DNA of 19,923 nt, taken from an uncultured Bacillota bacterium (GTDB lineage: Bacteria > Bacillota_I > Bacilli_A > RFN20 > CAG-826). Shown piece by piece: positions 7,464-14,021 of this stretch (position 1 is the stretch's first letter; each line of letters starts with the position of its first letter). The DNA is taken from positions 1-19,923 of the forward strand of contig CASFWS010000009.1 in the NCBI GenBank assembly GCA_949298295.1. The letters run 5' to 3'. The notes beneath the pieces are model-generated. The model searched no databases, was not told the DNA's origin, and was given only the letters and a program-made list of their open reading frames with translations. Both the position numbers and the translations under genes were made by a program.

Positions 7464-8173
7464 TGTTTTACGTTGGCATCACCCTAAACGAGAACGACCG
7501 CCGGCTCCTCATCATTTTCCTCATCTTCCTTCTCATCCTTTTCATCCTCGTCGGCCTCATCGGGATGGGCGTCCGCCTCCTTTTCAAGAAACAGGGCAAG
7601 CGGGTCGATTCCTTCCTCCACGATCCGGTCGTCTACCGGGTCATTTCCTCCCCCGACCACTTGAAGAGATACGGCCGGAAGAAAAACGCCCAGCTCTTCG
7701 TTAGGGAAGCGAGCCCGGCCATCCTCATCGGCTTGCTCCTTCTCGCCTTCTACCTTGTCTATTCCTCGATTTCCGGGGAATGGGCGGTCAATCACTTCGA
7801 GCGTTTCTCCACCCTCTTCTATGTCTACGACTGGAACGAGGAAAGCATCTACGTGACCCTTTGGGGGATGCGCCTTCTCAATGAGTGGCCGCCTCTTATC
7901 CACGCTCCCTACCTCGATTCCTCCTATTGGGCCTCCTACGTCATCGTTCCCCTGTTCCTTATTTTCATCACCTATTACCTCGTCGCTTCCATGGCCTACC
8001 TCTCGCGCTGCCTGACCTTGAGGAGCCGGATGCATACGGTCTATGAGAAGACCCTCGAGGGCTACAACTTCTACGATGCCCTCAAAGGCGATAAGGAAAA
8101 GGCCCTCGCCAGCGAAGCGGCGAAGGCCGAAATCAAAGAGGAGCAAGCCTCCGCTAACGAGCAAAAATCATGA
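7463..8173 (+). CDS. Membrane protein of unknown function
   Basis: 236 residues from the ATG at 7463; a GTG three bases earlier (7460) is an equally readable start. AAGGAGG (7447-7453) serves either one. Three likely membrane segments: about residues 15-40 (LLIIFLIFLLILFILVGLIG), 86-103 (LIGLLLLAFYLVYSS) and 156-178 (YVIVPLFLIFITYYLVASMA). Between the second and third is a Tyr/Trp-rich loop of about 50 residues. The last 50 residues are charged, with Ala/Glu/Lys-rich helix near the end. Last gene of the operon beginning at 5989. Its final 20 bases overlap, tail to tail, the end of a small gene on the other strand. No family recognised. Confidence 0.78.
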   Translation: MFYVGITLNENDRRLLIIFLIFLLILFILVGLIGMGVRLLFKKQGKRVDSFLHDPVVYRVISSPDHLKRYGRKKNAQLFVREASPAILIGLLLLAFYLVYSSISGEWAVNHFERFSTLFYVYDWNEESIYVTLWGMRLLNEWPPLIHAPYLDSSYWASYVIVPLFLIFITYYLVASMAYLSRCLTLRSRMHTVYEKTLEGYNFYDALKGDKEKALASEAAKAEIKEEQASANEQKS

Positions 8174-8291
8174 TGACCTCGGCCACGATGAGGCCGAAGA
8201 CGACCAAAGACGCTCCGAGGACGAGAAAGGTCAGGCGCTTATAGGAAAGCGCCTTTCTTTCTTCTTCGCTCCGTTCCTTTTCTTCTTCCAT
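8154..8291 (-). CDS. 45-residue single-pass membrane protein downstream of asnS
   Basis: A small gene easily missed by length cut-offs. It begins with a strongly charged stretch (MEEEKERSEEERKALSYKR) and continues into one hydrophobic segment (LTFLVLGASLVVFGLIVAEV, then IMIFAR and a TAG stop). The ribosome site is excellent: GGGAGGAG, 6 bases before the ATG. It starts 14 bases after the asnS stop, so it is almost certainly translated from the asnS message. The charged start followed by a helix predicts a membrane anchor with a cytoplasmic or juxtamembrane charged tail. Function unknown. Its coding sequence contains the plus-strand terminator of the facing operon, and its 3' end overlaps that operon's last gene by 20 bases. 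Confidence 0.72.
   Translation of the reverse strand: MEEEKERSEEERKALSYKRLTFLVLGASLVVFGLIVAEVIMIFAR
8234..8266 (+). terminator. Intrinsic terminator of the 5989-8173 operon
   Basis: A 7-bp perfect stem GGCGCTT/AAGCGCC (8234-8240 and 8247-8253) with a 6-base loop is followed by TTTCTTTCTTC. It lies 60 bases past the last plus-strand stop and entirely within the small minus-strand gene. On the minus strand the stem is followed by TGACC, so it acts in one direction. Confidence 0.75.
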
Positions 8292-8305
8292 TTCAAGCTC
8301 CTCCC

Positions 8306-9676
8306 TTAGTACTTGAGGGCATTGGCCGTCCGCGGGTAGGGCTCGGTGTCGCGGATATTCGCGATGCCGGTGAGGTACATGAGGAAGCGGTCAAAGCCGA
8401 GGCCGAAGCCGGCATGGGGGCAGCCCCCGAAGCGGCGAAGGTTGTAATACCACTCGAGCCCTTCGAAGTTGCCGTTTTTCTCCATCTTGGCCTTAAGGAC
8501 CTCGGGACGGACCTCGCGTTCGGATCCCCCGACGTTTTCCCCTTCGCCCGGGACGAGGAGGTCGCAGGCGGCAACCGTCTTCCCGTCGTCGTTTTCCTTC
8601 ATGTAGAACGCCTTGATATCCTTTGGGTAGTCGATGAGGAAAAGCGGTCCCCCGACGACTTTTTCGGTGAGGTAACGCTCATGCTCGGACTGGAGGTCCA
8701 TTCCCCACTTGATGTCGTCATACTCGAACTTATGCCCGGCCCGCACGGCCTCTTCGAGCCGCGAGACGGCTTCGGTGTAGGTCATCCTCTGGAAGGGCGT
8801 TTCCTCGACGTGCTTCAGCTTCTCGAGGAGTCCTGGCTGGATGAACTTGTCGAAGAAGGCCATCTCGTCTGGGCAGCGGGAAAGCGTTTCCCGGATGAGG
8901 TACTTGAGGAAATCCTCGATGAGGTCCATGTCGTCGCTCAGGTGGGCAAAGGCGATTTCCGGCTCGATCATCCAGAATTCGCTCGCGTGGCGCGGGGTGT
9001 TGCTCTTCTCGGCCCTGAACGTCGGGCCGAAGGTGTAGACGTCCTTGAAGGCGAGGGCGAAGGCCTCAACATGAAGCTGCCCGGAAACGGTCAGGGAGGC
9101 TTTCCGGCCGAAGAAGTCCTTATAAGGATCCTTGGCGTCGGTCACGACCGAAAACACCTGCCCCGCCCCTTCGGCGTCGTTGGCGGTAATCTCCGGGGTG
9201 TGGACATAAACGAAGCCGCGGTCCTGGAAATAGCGATGGATGTTCATCGCGAGAACCGAACGGACCCGGTAGAGAGCCTGGAAGGTGTTGGCCCGGGGAC
9301 GAAGGTAGGCGATGTCGCGGAGGACCTCGAACGACGCGCGCTTCTTCTGGAGGGGGTAATCCTCGTCGACGTCCCCGATGAGGTCGATCTTCCGGGCGTG
9401 GATCTCGAAAGGCTGCTTGGCCTCGGGGGTAAGGCGCAGCTCGCCGGTAACCTCGATGGCCGCGGCCGTCTTCAGACGCTCGTAGCCGGTCCCTTCCCCG
9501 TAGACGATCTGGACGCCCTTGAAGACGGTCCCGTCATGAAGCTCGATGAAGCCGATTTTCCCGTTGTCGCGGTTGGTCCTGATCCAGCCGTCGACGACGC
9601 ATTCTTCCTTCGTAAGTTCGTCCGGGGCTTGGGCATAAAGGTCATAAAGCTCACGGACCGTCAGTTTCTTGGACAT
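8306..9676 (-). CDS. asnS: Asparaginyl-tRNA synthetase
   Basis: Charges tRNA-Asn with asparagine using ATP. 456 residues, normal for bacterial AsnS. An N-terminal OB-fold anticodon-binding domain (VDGWIRTNRDNGKIGFIELH, about 30-50) is followed by a class II catalytic core with motif 2 (TFRAEKSNTPRHASEFWMIE) and motif 3 (GFGLGFDRFLMYLTG) near the C terminus. The frame is open 13 codons further upstream, but the ATG at 9676 has AAGGAGT 6 bases before it and begins the usual MSKKLTV start. A TACAAT box gives a predicted leader of about 21 bases. The upstream region carries phased T/A tracts and a palindrome. No T-box element is present although asnS is often T-box controlled in Bacillota. Followed by a 45-residue membrane protein gene. 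Confidence 0.97.
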   Translation of the reverse strand: MSKKLTVRELYDLYAQAPDELTKEECVVDGWIRTNRDNGKIGFIELHDGTVFKGVQIVYGEGTGYERLKTAAAIEVTGELRLTPEAKQPFEIHARKIDLIGDVDEDYPLQKKRASFEVLRDIAYLRPRANTFQALYRVRSVLAMNIHRYFQDRGFVYVHTPEITANDAEGAGQVFSVVTDAKDPYKDFFGRKASLTVSGQLHVEAFALAFKDVYTFGPTFRAEKSNTPRHASEFWMIEPEIAFAHLSDDMDLIEDFLKYLIRETLSRCPDEMAFFDKFIQPGLLEKLKHVEETPFQRMTYTEAVSRLEEAVRAGHKFEYDDIKWGMDLQSEHERYLTEKVVGGPLFLIDYPKDIKAFYMKENDDGKTVAACDLLVPGEGENVGGSEREVRPEVLKAKMEKNGNFEGLEWYYNLRRFGGCPHAGFGLGFDRFLMYLTGIANIRDTEPYPRTANALKY

Positions 9677-9703
9677 ATCGCCACTCCTTGCGGTTGCCAC
9701 GAT

Positions 9704-9734
9704 ATTGTAGAGCATGGAATGGCTTTTGCCATTC
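9704..9734 (-). promoter_or_regulatory. asnS promoter with palindrome over the -35 region
   Basis: A TACAAT -10 box (9709-9704 on the minus strand) predicts a start near 9697. The -35 region falls in a perfect inverted repeat, GAATGGC-TTTT-GCCATTC (9717-9734), which could be an operator. The -35 match itself is poor; upstream T/A tracts may compensate. Confidence 0.45.
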
Positions 9735-9757
9735 GGGAACGGAAGAAAAAGAATCTA

Positions 9758-9833
9758 TTCGAAACATTGGTTTTTCTTATCGAAAGATCGTTTTTTCTTT
9801 TCGAAAATGCCATTTTTCTTTCGAAAGATTTTT
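9758..9833. repeat. Helically phased TCGAAA / T-tract array upstream of asnS
   Basis: TTCGAAA or ATCGAAA begins at 9758, 9779, 9800 and 9820, spaced 21, 21 and 20 bases apart, which is two DNA turns. T runs lie beside them (9771-9775, 9791-9796, 9813-9817, 9829-9833). This is expected to bend DNA and could act as an UP-like element or a repeated binding site for a regulator. Confidence 0.5.
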
Positions 9834-9855
9834 AAGAAAAAGGGTGTTGGCAGAT

Positions 9856-9881
9856 CGAAACGGCAAAACTTGCCCCTTTCG
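9856..9881. other. Hairpin between tsaD terminator and asnS control region
   Basis: CGAAA-GGCAA (9856-9866, with one unpaired C) pairs with TTGCC-TTTCG (9870-9881, with two unpaired C) around an AAC loop. It lies 4 bases past the T tract of the tsaD terminator, and on neither strand is it followed by a good T run. Role unclear. Confidence 0.35.
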
Positions 9882-9884
9882 TGG

Positions 9885-9915
9885 CAAAAGAAAAAGGAGT
9901 CCATCAGAACTCCTT
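9885..9915 (-). terminator. Intrinsic terminator overlapping the tsaD stop codon
   Basis: Minus strand: AAGGAGT (9915-9909), an 8-base loop, ACTCCTT (9900-9894), then TTTTTCTTTT. The tsaD TGA (9906-9904) is inside the loop, so the left stem arm encodes the last codons. It ends the tsaE-tsaB-rimI-tsaD transcript before asnS. Confidence 0.8.
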
Positions 9916-10935
9916 GTAGTCCTCGATTTGCCAGTTCGGGTCGACGTCGACATCGAGGGAACAGGTAACGCCGGACGCGAAGAGCTTTTCCCCGACCTTC
10001 GCGATCATCGCCACGTTGTCAGTTGTGCACCAAAGGGGCGGGATGGTGAGGTGGATGCCCGTCCCCTCGAGAGCCTTGGCCGCCTCGCTCCGAAGGTAGG
10101 AGTTCGCGCTGACCCCGCCAGCGAGGACAACCTGCTTGACATGATATTCCTTAGCCGCCGCTTTCATCCGCTCGACGACCGGGTCAATAGCCGCTTTCGT
10201 AAAGGAAGCGCATAGGTCGTCGAGGTCGTAGGGCTCGCCTTTCGCCCGCTTATGCTCGACGAAGTTGAGGACGGCCGTCTTGAGGCCCGAATAGGAGAAG
10301 GAATAATCGTATTTCTCGGTTCCCGGGACATGGTGTAGTTTCTGGACCGGAAAGTCGTAAACCGGCTTCCCTTTCTTGGCATGAAGGTCGATCGGTAGGC
10401 CGCCGGGGTAAGGGAGGCCGACGATGCGGGCGACTTTGTCGAAGCTTTCCCCGACCGCGTCGTCCTTCGTTTCCCCGATGATCTTGAAGTCGAGGTCTTT
10501 TTCCATGAGGACGAGTTCGGTGTTGCCGCCCGAGACGACGACCGCGAGAAGCGGAAAGGAAAAGGAATCGACGTATTCGTTGGCATAGATGTGCCCGGCC
10601 AAATGGTGAACCGGAACAAGCGGTTTCCTATAGAGGAGAGCCAGCGCCTTGGCCGCTTCGACTCCGGCGTGGAGGGAACCGATGAGGCCCGGCCCCCGGG
10701 TAAAGGCGATAGCGTCGAGTTCCTCGTAGCCAATCCCGGCTTTTTCCATCGTCTCCTTGAGGACGACCCCGATGTTTTCGACGTGGAGGCGGCTTGCGAC
10801 TTCCGGCATGACGCCGCCGTACTTGGCGTGGATGTCGGCTTGCGAGGAAATGACATTTGCAAGGAGCTTGCCGTCCTTGGTGAGGGCCGCGGCCGTTTCG
10901 TCGCAGCTACTTTCGATTCCGAGAATGATGCTCAT
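9904..10935 (-). CDS. tsaD: tRNA N6-threonylcarbamoyladenosine transferase TsaD
   Basis: Catalytic subunit that moves the threonylcarbamoyl group onto A37 of tRNAs reading ANN codons, working with TsaB and TsaE. 343 residues, typical. It starts MSIILGIESSCDET (actin-like phosphate loop), has the metal-binding pair in HHLAGH (His111 and His115, the same numbers as E. coli), TRGPGLIGSL, and late VVLAGGVSANSYLR. The frame is open far upstream, but the ATG at 10935 is chosen because it overlaps the rimI stop as ATGA and has AAGGAGC about 9 bases before it. Last gene of the tsaE-tsaB-rimI-tsaD operon. A terminator stem begins inside its last codons. Confidence 0.97.
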   Translation of the reverse strand: MSIILGIESSCDETAAALTKDGKLLANVISSQADIHAKYGGVMPEVASRLHVENIGVVLKETMEKAGIGYEELDAIAFTRGPGLIGSLHAGVEAAKALALLYRKPLVPVHHLAGHIYANEYVDSFSFPLLAVVVSGGNTELVLMEKDLDFKIIGETKDDAVGESFDKVARIVGLPYPGGLPIDLHAKKGKPVYDFPVQKLHHVPGTEKYDYSFSYSGLKTAVLNFVEHKRAKGEPYDLDDLCASFTKAAIDPVVERMKAAAKEYHVKQVVLAGGVSANSYLRSEAAKALEGTGIHLTIPPLWCTTDNVAMIAKVGEKLFASGVTCSLDVDVDPNWQIEDYKEF

Positions 10936-11378
10936 GATATGAAGCTCCTTATCAGATAGAGGGCGTCTTCCCCGTCCTCGTAATAAGCCACCTTCCTGGT
11001 GACGTAGGCATAGCCGAGCTTTCGGTAGAGAGCGATGGCTTCTTCGTTGGATTCCCGCACTTCGAGGGTAATCCATTCGACCGTTTCTTCTTGGGCTCGG
11101 CAGACTTCCTCCATCTTCTTCATGAGGGAAGTGGCAATCCCCCGCTTCCGGTATTCCGGAAGGACCCCAAGGGCCATGACCGTCGCCGAGTTGAAGGTGA
11201 TCATGAAGTCGAGCCAGGCGACGATCTTCCCGTCCTCGACGTCGACATAGATTTCCGAGAGCTCGTTCTCGGTGAACTCGGCGAGGATGGCTTTCCGCGG
11301 CCAAGCCCCTTTCGGGAAAGCCGCCTTTTCGACCTCGGCGATCGCGTCGACGTCCTCGATGGTCGCTTTTTCGATCAC
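10932..11378 (-). CDS. rimI: Ribosomal-protein-alanine N-acetyltransferase RimI (GNAT family)
   Basis: A GNAT acetyltransferase of the RimI type, which acetylates the N-terminal alanine of ribosomal protein S18. 148 residues, matching the family. The acetyl-CoA-binding motif A is VMALGVLPEYRKRGIATSLM (Q/RxxGxG/A pattern RKRGIA), and the C-terminal part has LEVRESNEEAIALYRKLGY, the usual RimI end motif. The start is a GTG at 11378 that overlaps the tsaB stop (GTGA), with AAGGGGG 8 bases upstream; reading further upstream in this frame gives unrelated sequence. The position between tsaB and tsaD is the Bacillus order (ydiB-ydiC-ydiD-ydiE). The substrate is inferred from the family and context. 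Confidence 0.93.
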   Translation of the reverse strand: MIEKATIEDVDAIAEVEKAAFPKGAWPRKAILAEFTENELSEIYVDVEDGKIVAWLDFMITFNSATVMALGVLPEYRKRGIATSLMKKMEEVCRAQEETVEWITLEVRESNEEAIALYRKLGYAYVTRKVAYYEDGEDALYLIRSFIS

Positions 11379-11965
11379 CGGATCGGCCCCCTTAGGTAGA
11401 CCGGGGCGGCCGTTAGGGTGTCGACACTTTCCCCTTCCTTGGCCGCGAGCATGTTGAGGAAGACGTCCGGCTTGGCATTCGCCTCTAGGCCGAGGTAGGA
11501 GGGCTCGCCCCCGAGGAGGCAATCGGGGTGTTCGTTAAGGTAGGCCAGCACCTCGTCGTTGCCTTTGATACAATCCTCGACGATGGCTTTCTTGCCCTCG
11601 TAAACGGCGAAATAGGACCGCTTGGCCCGGGCGTCCATCATGATGGCCGTCTTTTTCTCCCCCTCCCGGAGGGTAGCAAGGCTCGAGACAAGATAGAGGG
11701 GCTTTCCGAGGGCCAAGGCCATGACCTTGGCCGCGGTCATGGCGATCCGGACCCCGGTATACGATCCCGGGCCCCGGGCGACAATGATCGAATCGATGTC
11801 GGAGCGCCCGGTCTTCGTTTCTTCCATGAGGCGCCCAAGGGTCGGGATCATTTCCTCGCTTTGGCGCATGAAGGCCGGCTTATCGAGGGAGGCAATGATC
11901 TTTCCGCCCTTAGCCAAGCCTACCCGGAGATGGGTAAACGAAGTGTCGAGCAAGACATCAGTCAT
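11375..11965 (-). CDS. tsaB: t6A biosynthesis protein TsaB
   Basis: Non-catalytic TsaD paralogue that forms the TsaB-TsaD dimer at the core of the t6A complex; in E. coli it also binds TsaE. 196 residues, slightly short for the family (about 220-230). It opens with the actin-like strand VLLDTSFTHLRVGLA and carries the diagnostic ARGPGSYTGVRIA motif (about 63-75) followed by a helix with AAKVMALALGKPL. The C-terminal half is reduced and poorly conserved, as usual. The ATG overlaps the tsaE stop (ATGA), with GGGAGGG 8 bases before it, and the TGA overlaps the rimI GTG. It lacks the TsaD metal-binding histidines, as expected. Confidence 0.94.
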   Translation of the reverse strand: MTDVLLDTSFTHLRVGLAKGGKIIASLDKPAFMRQSEEMIPTLGRLMEETKTGRSDIDSIIVARGPGSYTGVRIAMTAAKVMALALGKPLYLVSSLATLREGEKKTAIMMDARAKRSYFAVYEGKKAIVEDCIKGNDEVLAYLNEHPDCLLGGEPSYLGLEANAKPDVFLNMLAAKEGESVDTLTAAPVYLRGPIR

Positions 11966-12420
11966 AGGATGAGCCCTCCCAAAAGTTCCTCGGCCCGCTT
12001 TCCTTTAGCAAGAAAGTTGACCTTCCGTCCTTCTTCCCCCGTTTTCTCGAAGGAAAGTTCGAGATATTCATCCGGCAAGATGGCGGCAAGGTATTCCGGC
12101 CATTCGATGAAGGCGATTCCGTCTCCGTAAATGGCCTCCTCGAGGCCGATGTCGAGATTTTGCCCCTCGAGGCGGTAACCGTCGATGTGGTACATCGGGA
12201 GCCTTCCCTTGAAATAGCATTTCAGGATGTTGAAGGTCGGGGAGATGACGGGATCGAGGACCCCCAGTTCTTTCCCGGCCCCCTTGACGAGGGTCGTCTT
12301 GCCGCTTCCGAGCCCCCCTTTGAGGAGAACGACGTCGCCGGGCTTGGCAAGGGAGGCAATCTTCTTCCCCAGGAGCATCGTTTGTTCCGCGGAAGAGGTT
12401 AAGCAGGTTCTTTCTAGCAT
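11962..12420 (-). CDS. tsaE: tRNA threonylcarbamoyladenosine biosynthesis ATPase TsaE
   Basis: Small P-loop ATPase needed for turnover of the t6A complex. 152 residues, normal. Walker A is GGLGSGKTTLVKG, followed by the family motif VISPTFNILKCYF and MYHIDGYRLEG, and IEWPEYL in the second half. A longer reading from 12432 exists, but the ATG at 12420 is preferred: a perfect TATAAT on the minus strand (12436-12431) ends 10 bases upstream, so transcription would begin about four bases before it, and there is no ribosome site. It leads the four-gene t6A operon; its stop overlaps tsaB. A palindrome lies in the promoter spacer. Confidence 0.95.
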   Translation of the reverse strand: MLERTCLTSSAEQTMLLGKKIASLAKPGDVVLLKGGLGSGKTTLVKGAGKELGVLDPVISPTFNILKCYFKGRLPMYHIDGYRLEGQNLDIGLEEAIYGDGIAFIEWPEYLAAILPDEYLELSFEKTGEEGRKVNFLAKGKRAEELLGGLIL

Positions 12421-12430
12421 ATGCGGCTGC

Positions 12431-12456
12431 ATTATATCTTTTTCCCCTTAGGGGAA
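12431..12456 (-). promoter_or_regulatory. tsaE operon promoter with palindrome in the spacer
   Basis: Perfect TATAAT (12436-12431) with a predicted start near 12424. Just upstream, in the -10/-35 spacer, is TTCCCCT-T-AGGGGAA (12442-12456), a palindrome with 7-bp arms around one base, a possible operator shared with the divergent flavoprotein gene. No good -35 box is visible. Confidence 0.5.
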
Positions 12457-12460
12457 GGAA

Positions 12461-12507
12461 AGGCGGCTCCCCGGAAAAGATTGTTTCCTTTCTTCGAGAA
12501 GCCGCCT
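12461..12507. repeat. Inverted repeat before the flavoprotein gene
   Basis: AGGCGGCT (12461-12468) and AGCCGCCT (12500-12507) are exact reverse complements 31 bases apart; within the loop GGAAA and TTTCC can also pair. The right arm touches a TACTCT -10-like box (12507-12512). It may be an operator or a structured leader. Confidence 0.35.
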
Positions 12508-12513
12508 ACTCTT

Positions 12514-13425
12514 ATGGCGATGGAAAAGCATGAGGCGATCGTCATCGGAGGCGGGCCGGTCGGAATGAAGGCCCTTTCCCTCCTCGAAAAGTCCGGCGTG
12601 GACGCCATTCTCCTCGAGGCCAGTTCCTCCCTCGGAGGGCAACTCGAGAGCCTTTACCCGGCCAAGACGGTCGATGACGTCAAAGGGTATCCCCCGATGA
12701 AGGGGCACGATCTTTTCCTCGCCCTCCTTTCGGAAATCAACAAAGCCCACGTCCGGCGGAATACGAAAGTCACCGGGATCGGAAGGCAAGAAAACGGAAC
12801 CTTTGCCGTCGAAACGACCCAAGGGCTATACGAGGCCTCGACTCTCTTTTTGGCCACCGGGCTCGGCTTTTGCCGCCCCCGAACGATGGGTCTAGAGGAC
12901 GAGCAAGGAACAAAGAACATCTTTTACTCTTTAAGCGACCCTCGTCTCCTCGAAGGCAAGAAGGTCATCGTCTTCGGCGGCGGGGACAGCGCCCTCGACT
13001 GGTCGCGGGAACTTTCGGCCATCGCCGATGTTACCTTGGTCCACCGCCGGAACGAATTCCGCGGGGACGGACAAAAGATCGAAGGCTTCCCCATCAAGCT
13101 CTACCTTTCCTATGTTCCGGCAAAACTCGAGAAAAGAGGGAACTTTTGCACGGGAATTCATATCCAATCCGTAATTGACAAAACGGATATCTTCCTAGAC
13201 TGCGACGCCATTCTCGTCAATTTCGGCCTCATACCCGAAAGTCTCCCTTTGCCCTATGAGAAAGCTTCCGCCGGCTTTGGCTACCTAAGCGACGAGCACT
13301 CGATGGCCGAGCCGAACGTCTATATCCTTGGAGACCTTTCCTACAAAGAAGGGAAAAGAAAAAGGATGGAGCCCGGCTTCGAGGAAGCCGAGCGGGCCAT
13401 CTCTTCCTATCTTCTCAATCGTTAG
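12514..13425 (+). CDS. Ferredoxin/flavodoxin-NADP reductase-like flavoprotein (YumC-type)
   Basis: 303 residues, two-nucleotide-binding-fold flavoprotein of the thioredoxin-reductase superfamily. FAD site: AIVIGGGPVGMKA near the N terminus and GGQLESLYP; second Rossmann motif FGGGDSALDW with NADPH-contacting HRR further on; FAD-binding end around NVYILGDLSYKEGKRKR. The CxxC redox pair of thioredoxin reductase is absent from the place where it should be (SLSDPRLLEGKK instead), which points to the YumC-like ferredoxin-NADP+ reductase group. Slightly shorter than B. subtilis YumC (about 330). Two starts are possible: 12514 and 12520. A TACTCT box 7 bases before 12520 makes that one attractive if the message is leaderless. 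No ribosome site is seen. Its end overlaps the facing DUF402 gene by 11 bases. Confidence 0.85.
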   Translation: MAMEKHEAIVIGGGPVGMKALSLLEKSGVDAILLEASSSLGGQLESLYPAKTVDDVKGYPPMKGHDLFLALLSEINKAHVRRNTKVTGIGRQENGTFAVETTQGLYEASTLFLATGLGFCRPRTMGLEDEQGTKNIFYSLSDPRLLEGKKVIVFGGGDSALDWSRELSAIADVTLVHRRNEFRGDGQKIEGFPIKLYLSYVPAKLEKRGNFCTGIHIQSVIDKTDIFLDCDAILVNFGLIPESLPLPYEKASAGFGYLSDEHSMAEPNVYILGDLSYKEGKRKRMEPGFEEAERAISSYLLNR

Positions 13426-14014
13426 AAGCTGAGCCGTTCAGCGGCCTTCTTTTGCTGGCCTCATACGGCCGGTTCTCGGCCACGAAGAGATCGTAGAGGC
13501 GATGGACTTCCTCGTCGACAAAGGGAAACTCGCCGTCTCTCATCATCTTCTCGATCCGCTTTTCCATGTCGACGCAGATGTCGATAGTCTCTTCGTCGTA
13601 GCCGTATTTGGCTGAGTGCCGGCGGAACTCCTGCTCGTCAAGTTCCTTCACCACGTGGTCGGGGAAAAGCTTAACGTCGAGATCGTAATCGATGTAACGG
13701 AGGAAGCCTCCATCGTAAATCGTCGGGGAGGCAATGTTCACGTAATAGACGATGCCCCGTTCGGGCTTCATCATCGCGATGACGTTCATCCATTCATGCT
13801 TGAAAAGGAAGAAGATGGCATTTTCCGAGGTCATCCACCGCCGGCCTCCGGCTTCGGTTACCAAAGAAGCCCGCGAGGCAAGGGCGTAATAGCAATCGGT
13901 CTCTTCAACCAAGTAGGCCGGAGACCATTCGCGGTGGATGGAACCATCGTGCTTGTAGGCTTGGACTTTCATCCAGCGCCAGAAACGGCGGGAATTATTG
14001 GACGGGGACTTCAT
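13415..14014 (-). CDS. DUF402 nucleoside tri/diphosphatase (Ntdp/YgaC-like)
   Basis: 199 residues. Matches the DUF402 pattern seen in Bacillus YgaC and the staphylococcal phosphatase Ntdp: VQAYKHDGSIHREW, LVTEAGGRRW, AIFFLFKHEWMNVIAM, YYVNIASPTIYDGGFLRYIDYDLDVKLFPD and a C-terminal helical part. Family members hydrolyse nucleoside tri- and diphosphates with a divalent metal held by the DYDLD acidic cluster. The ATG at 14014 lies 7 bases after the stop of the Hint-protein frame, so it is likely translated from that transcript by re-initiation; there is no clear ribosome site. An internal ATG (13972) is possible but would remove the usual lead-in. It overlaps the flavoprotein gene tail to tail. 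Confidence 0.88.
   Translation of the reverse strand: MKSPSNNSRRFWRWMKVQAYKHDGSIHREWSPAYLVEETDCYYALASRASLVTEAGGRRWMTSENAIFFLFKHEWMNVIAMMKPERGIVYYVNIASPTIYDGGFLRYIDYDLDVKLFPDHVVKELDEQEFRRHSAKYGYDEETIDICVDMEKRIEKMMRDGEFPFVDEEVHRLYDLFVAENRPYEASKRRPLNGSASND
13424..13453 (+). terminator. Possible terminator of the flavoprotein gene
   Basis: GCTGA/TCAGC (5 bp, 5-base loop) flanked by partly pairing GAAG and CTTC, then TTTT, directly after the stop. The stem is weak and irregular, and the same bases encode the end of the DUF402 protein. Confidence 0.35.
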
Positions 14015-14021
14015 ACAATAA

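Noticed and set aside
8414..9835. Long plus-strand open frame of 473 codons opposite asnS.
   Set aside because: It mirrors the codon pattern of asnS, a common effect in GC-rich genes; the minus-strand protein has all class II synthetase motifs.
9677..9903. A T-box riboswitch upstream of asnS; the bases GTGGCAACCGC near 9690-9700 look slightly like the T-box core.
   Set aside because: The core has an extra base and lacks the AGGG lead; it lies only a few bases after a TACAAT box, so no specifier stem could precede it in the transcript.
12421..12513. Upstream extension of the flavoprotein to an ATG at 12421.
   Set aside because: It would cover the tsaE promoter and two palindromes, and the added residues are unrelated to the family; the FAD motif begins properly from 12514/12520.
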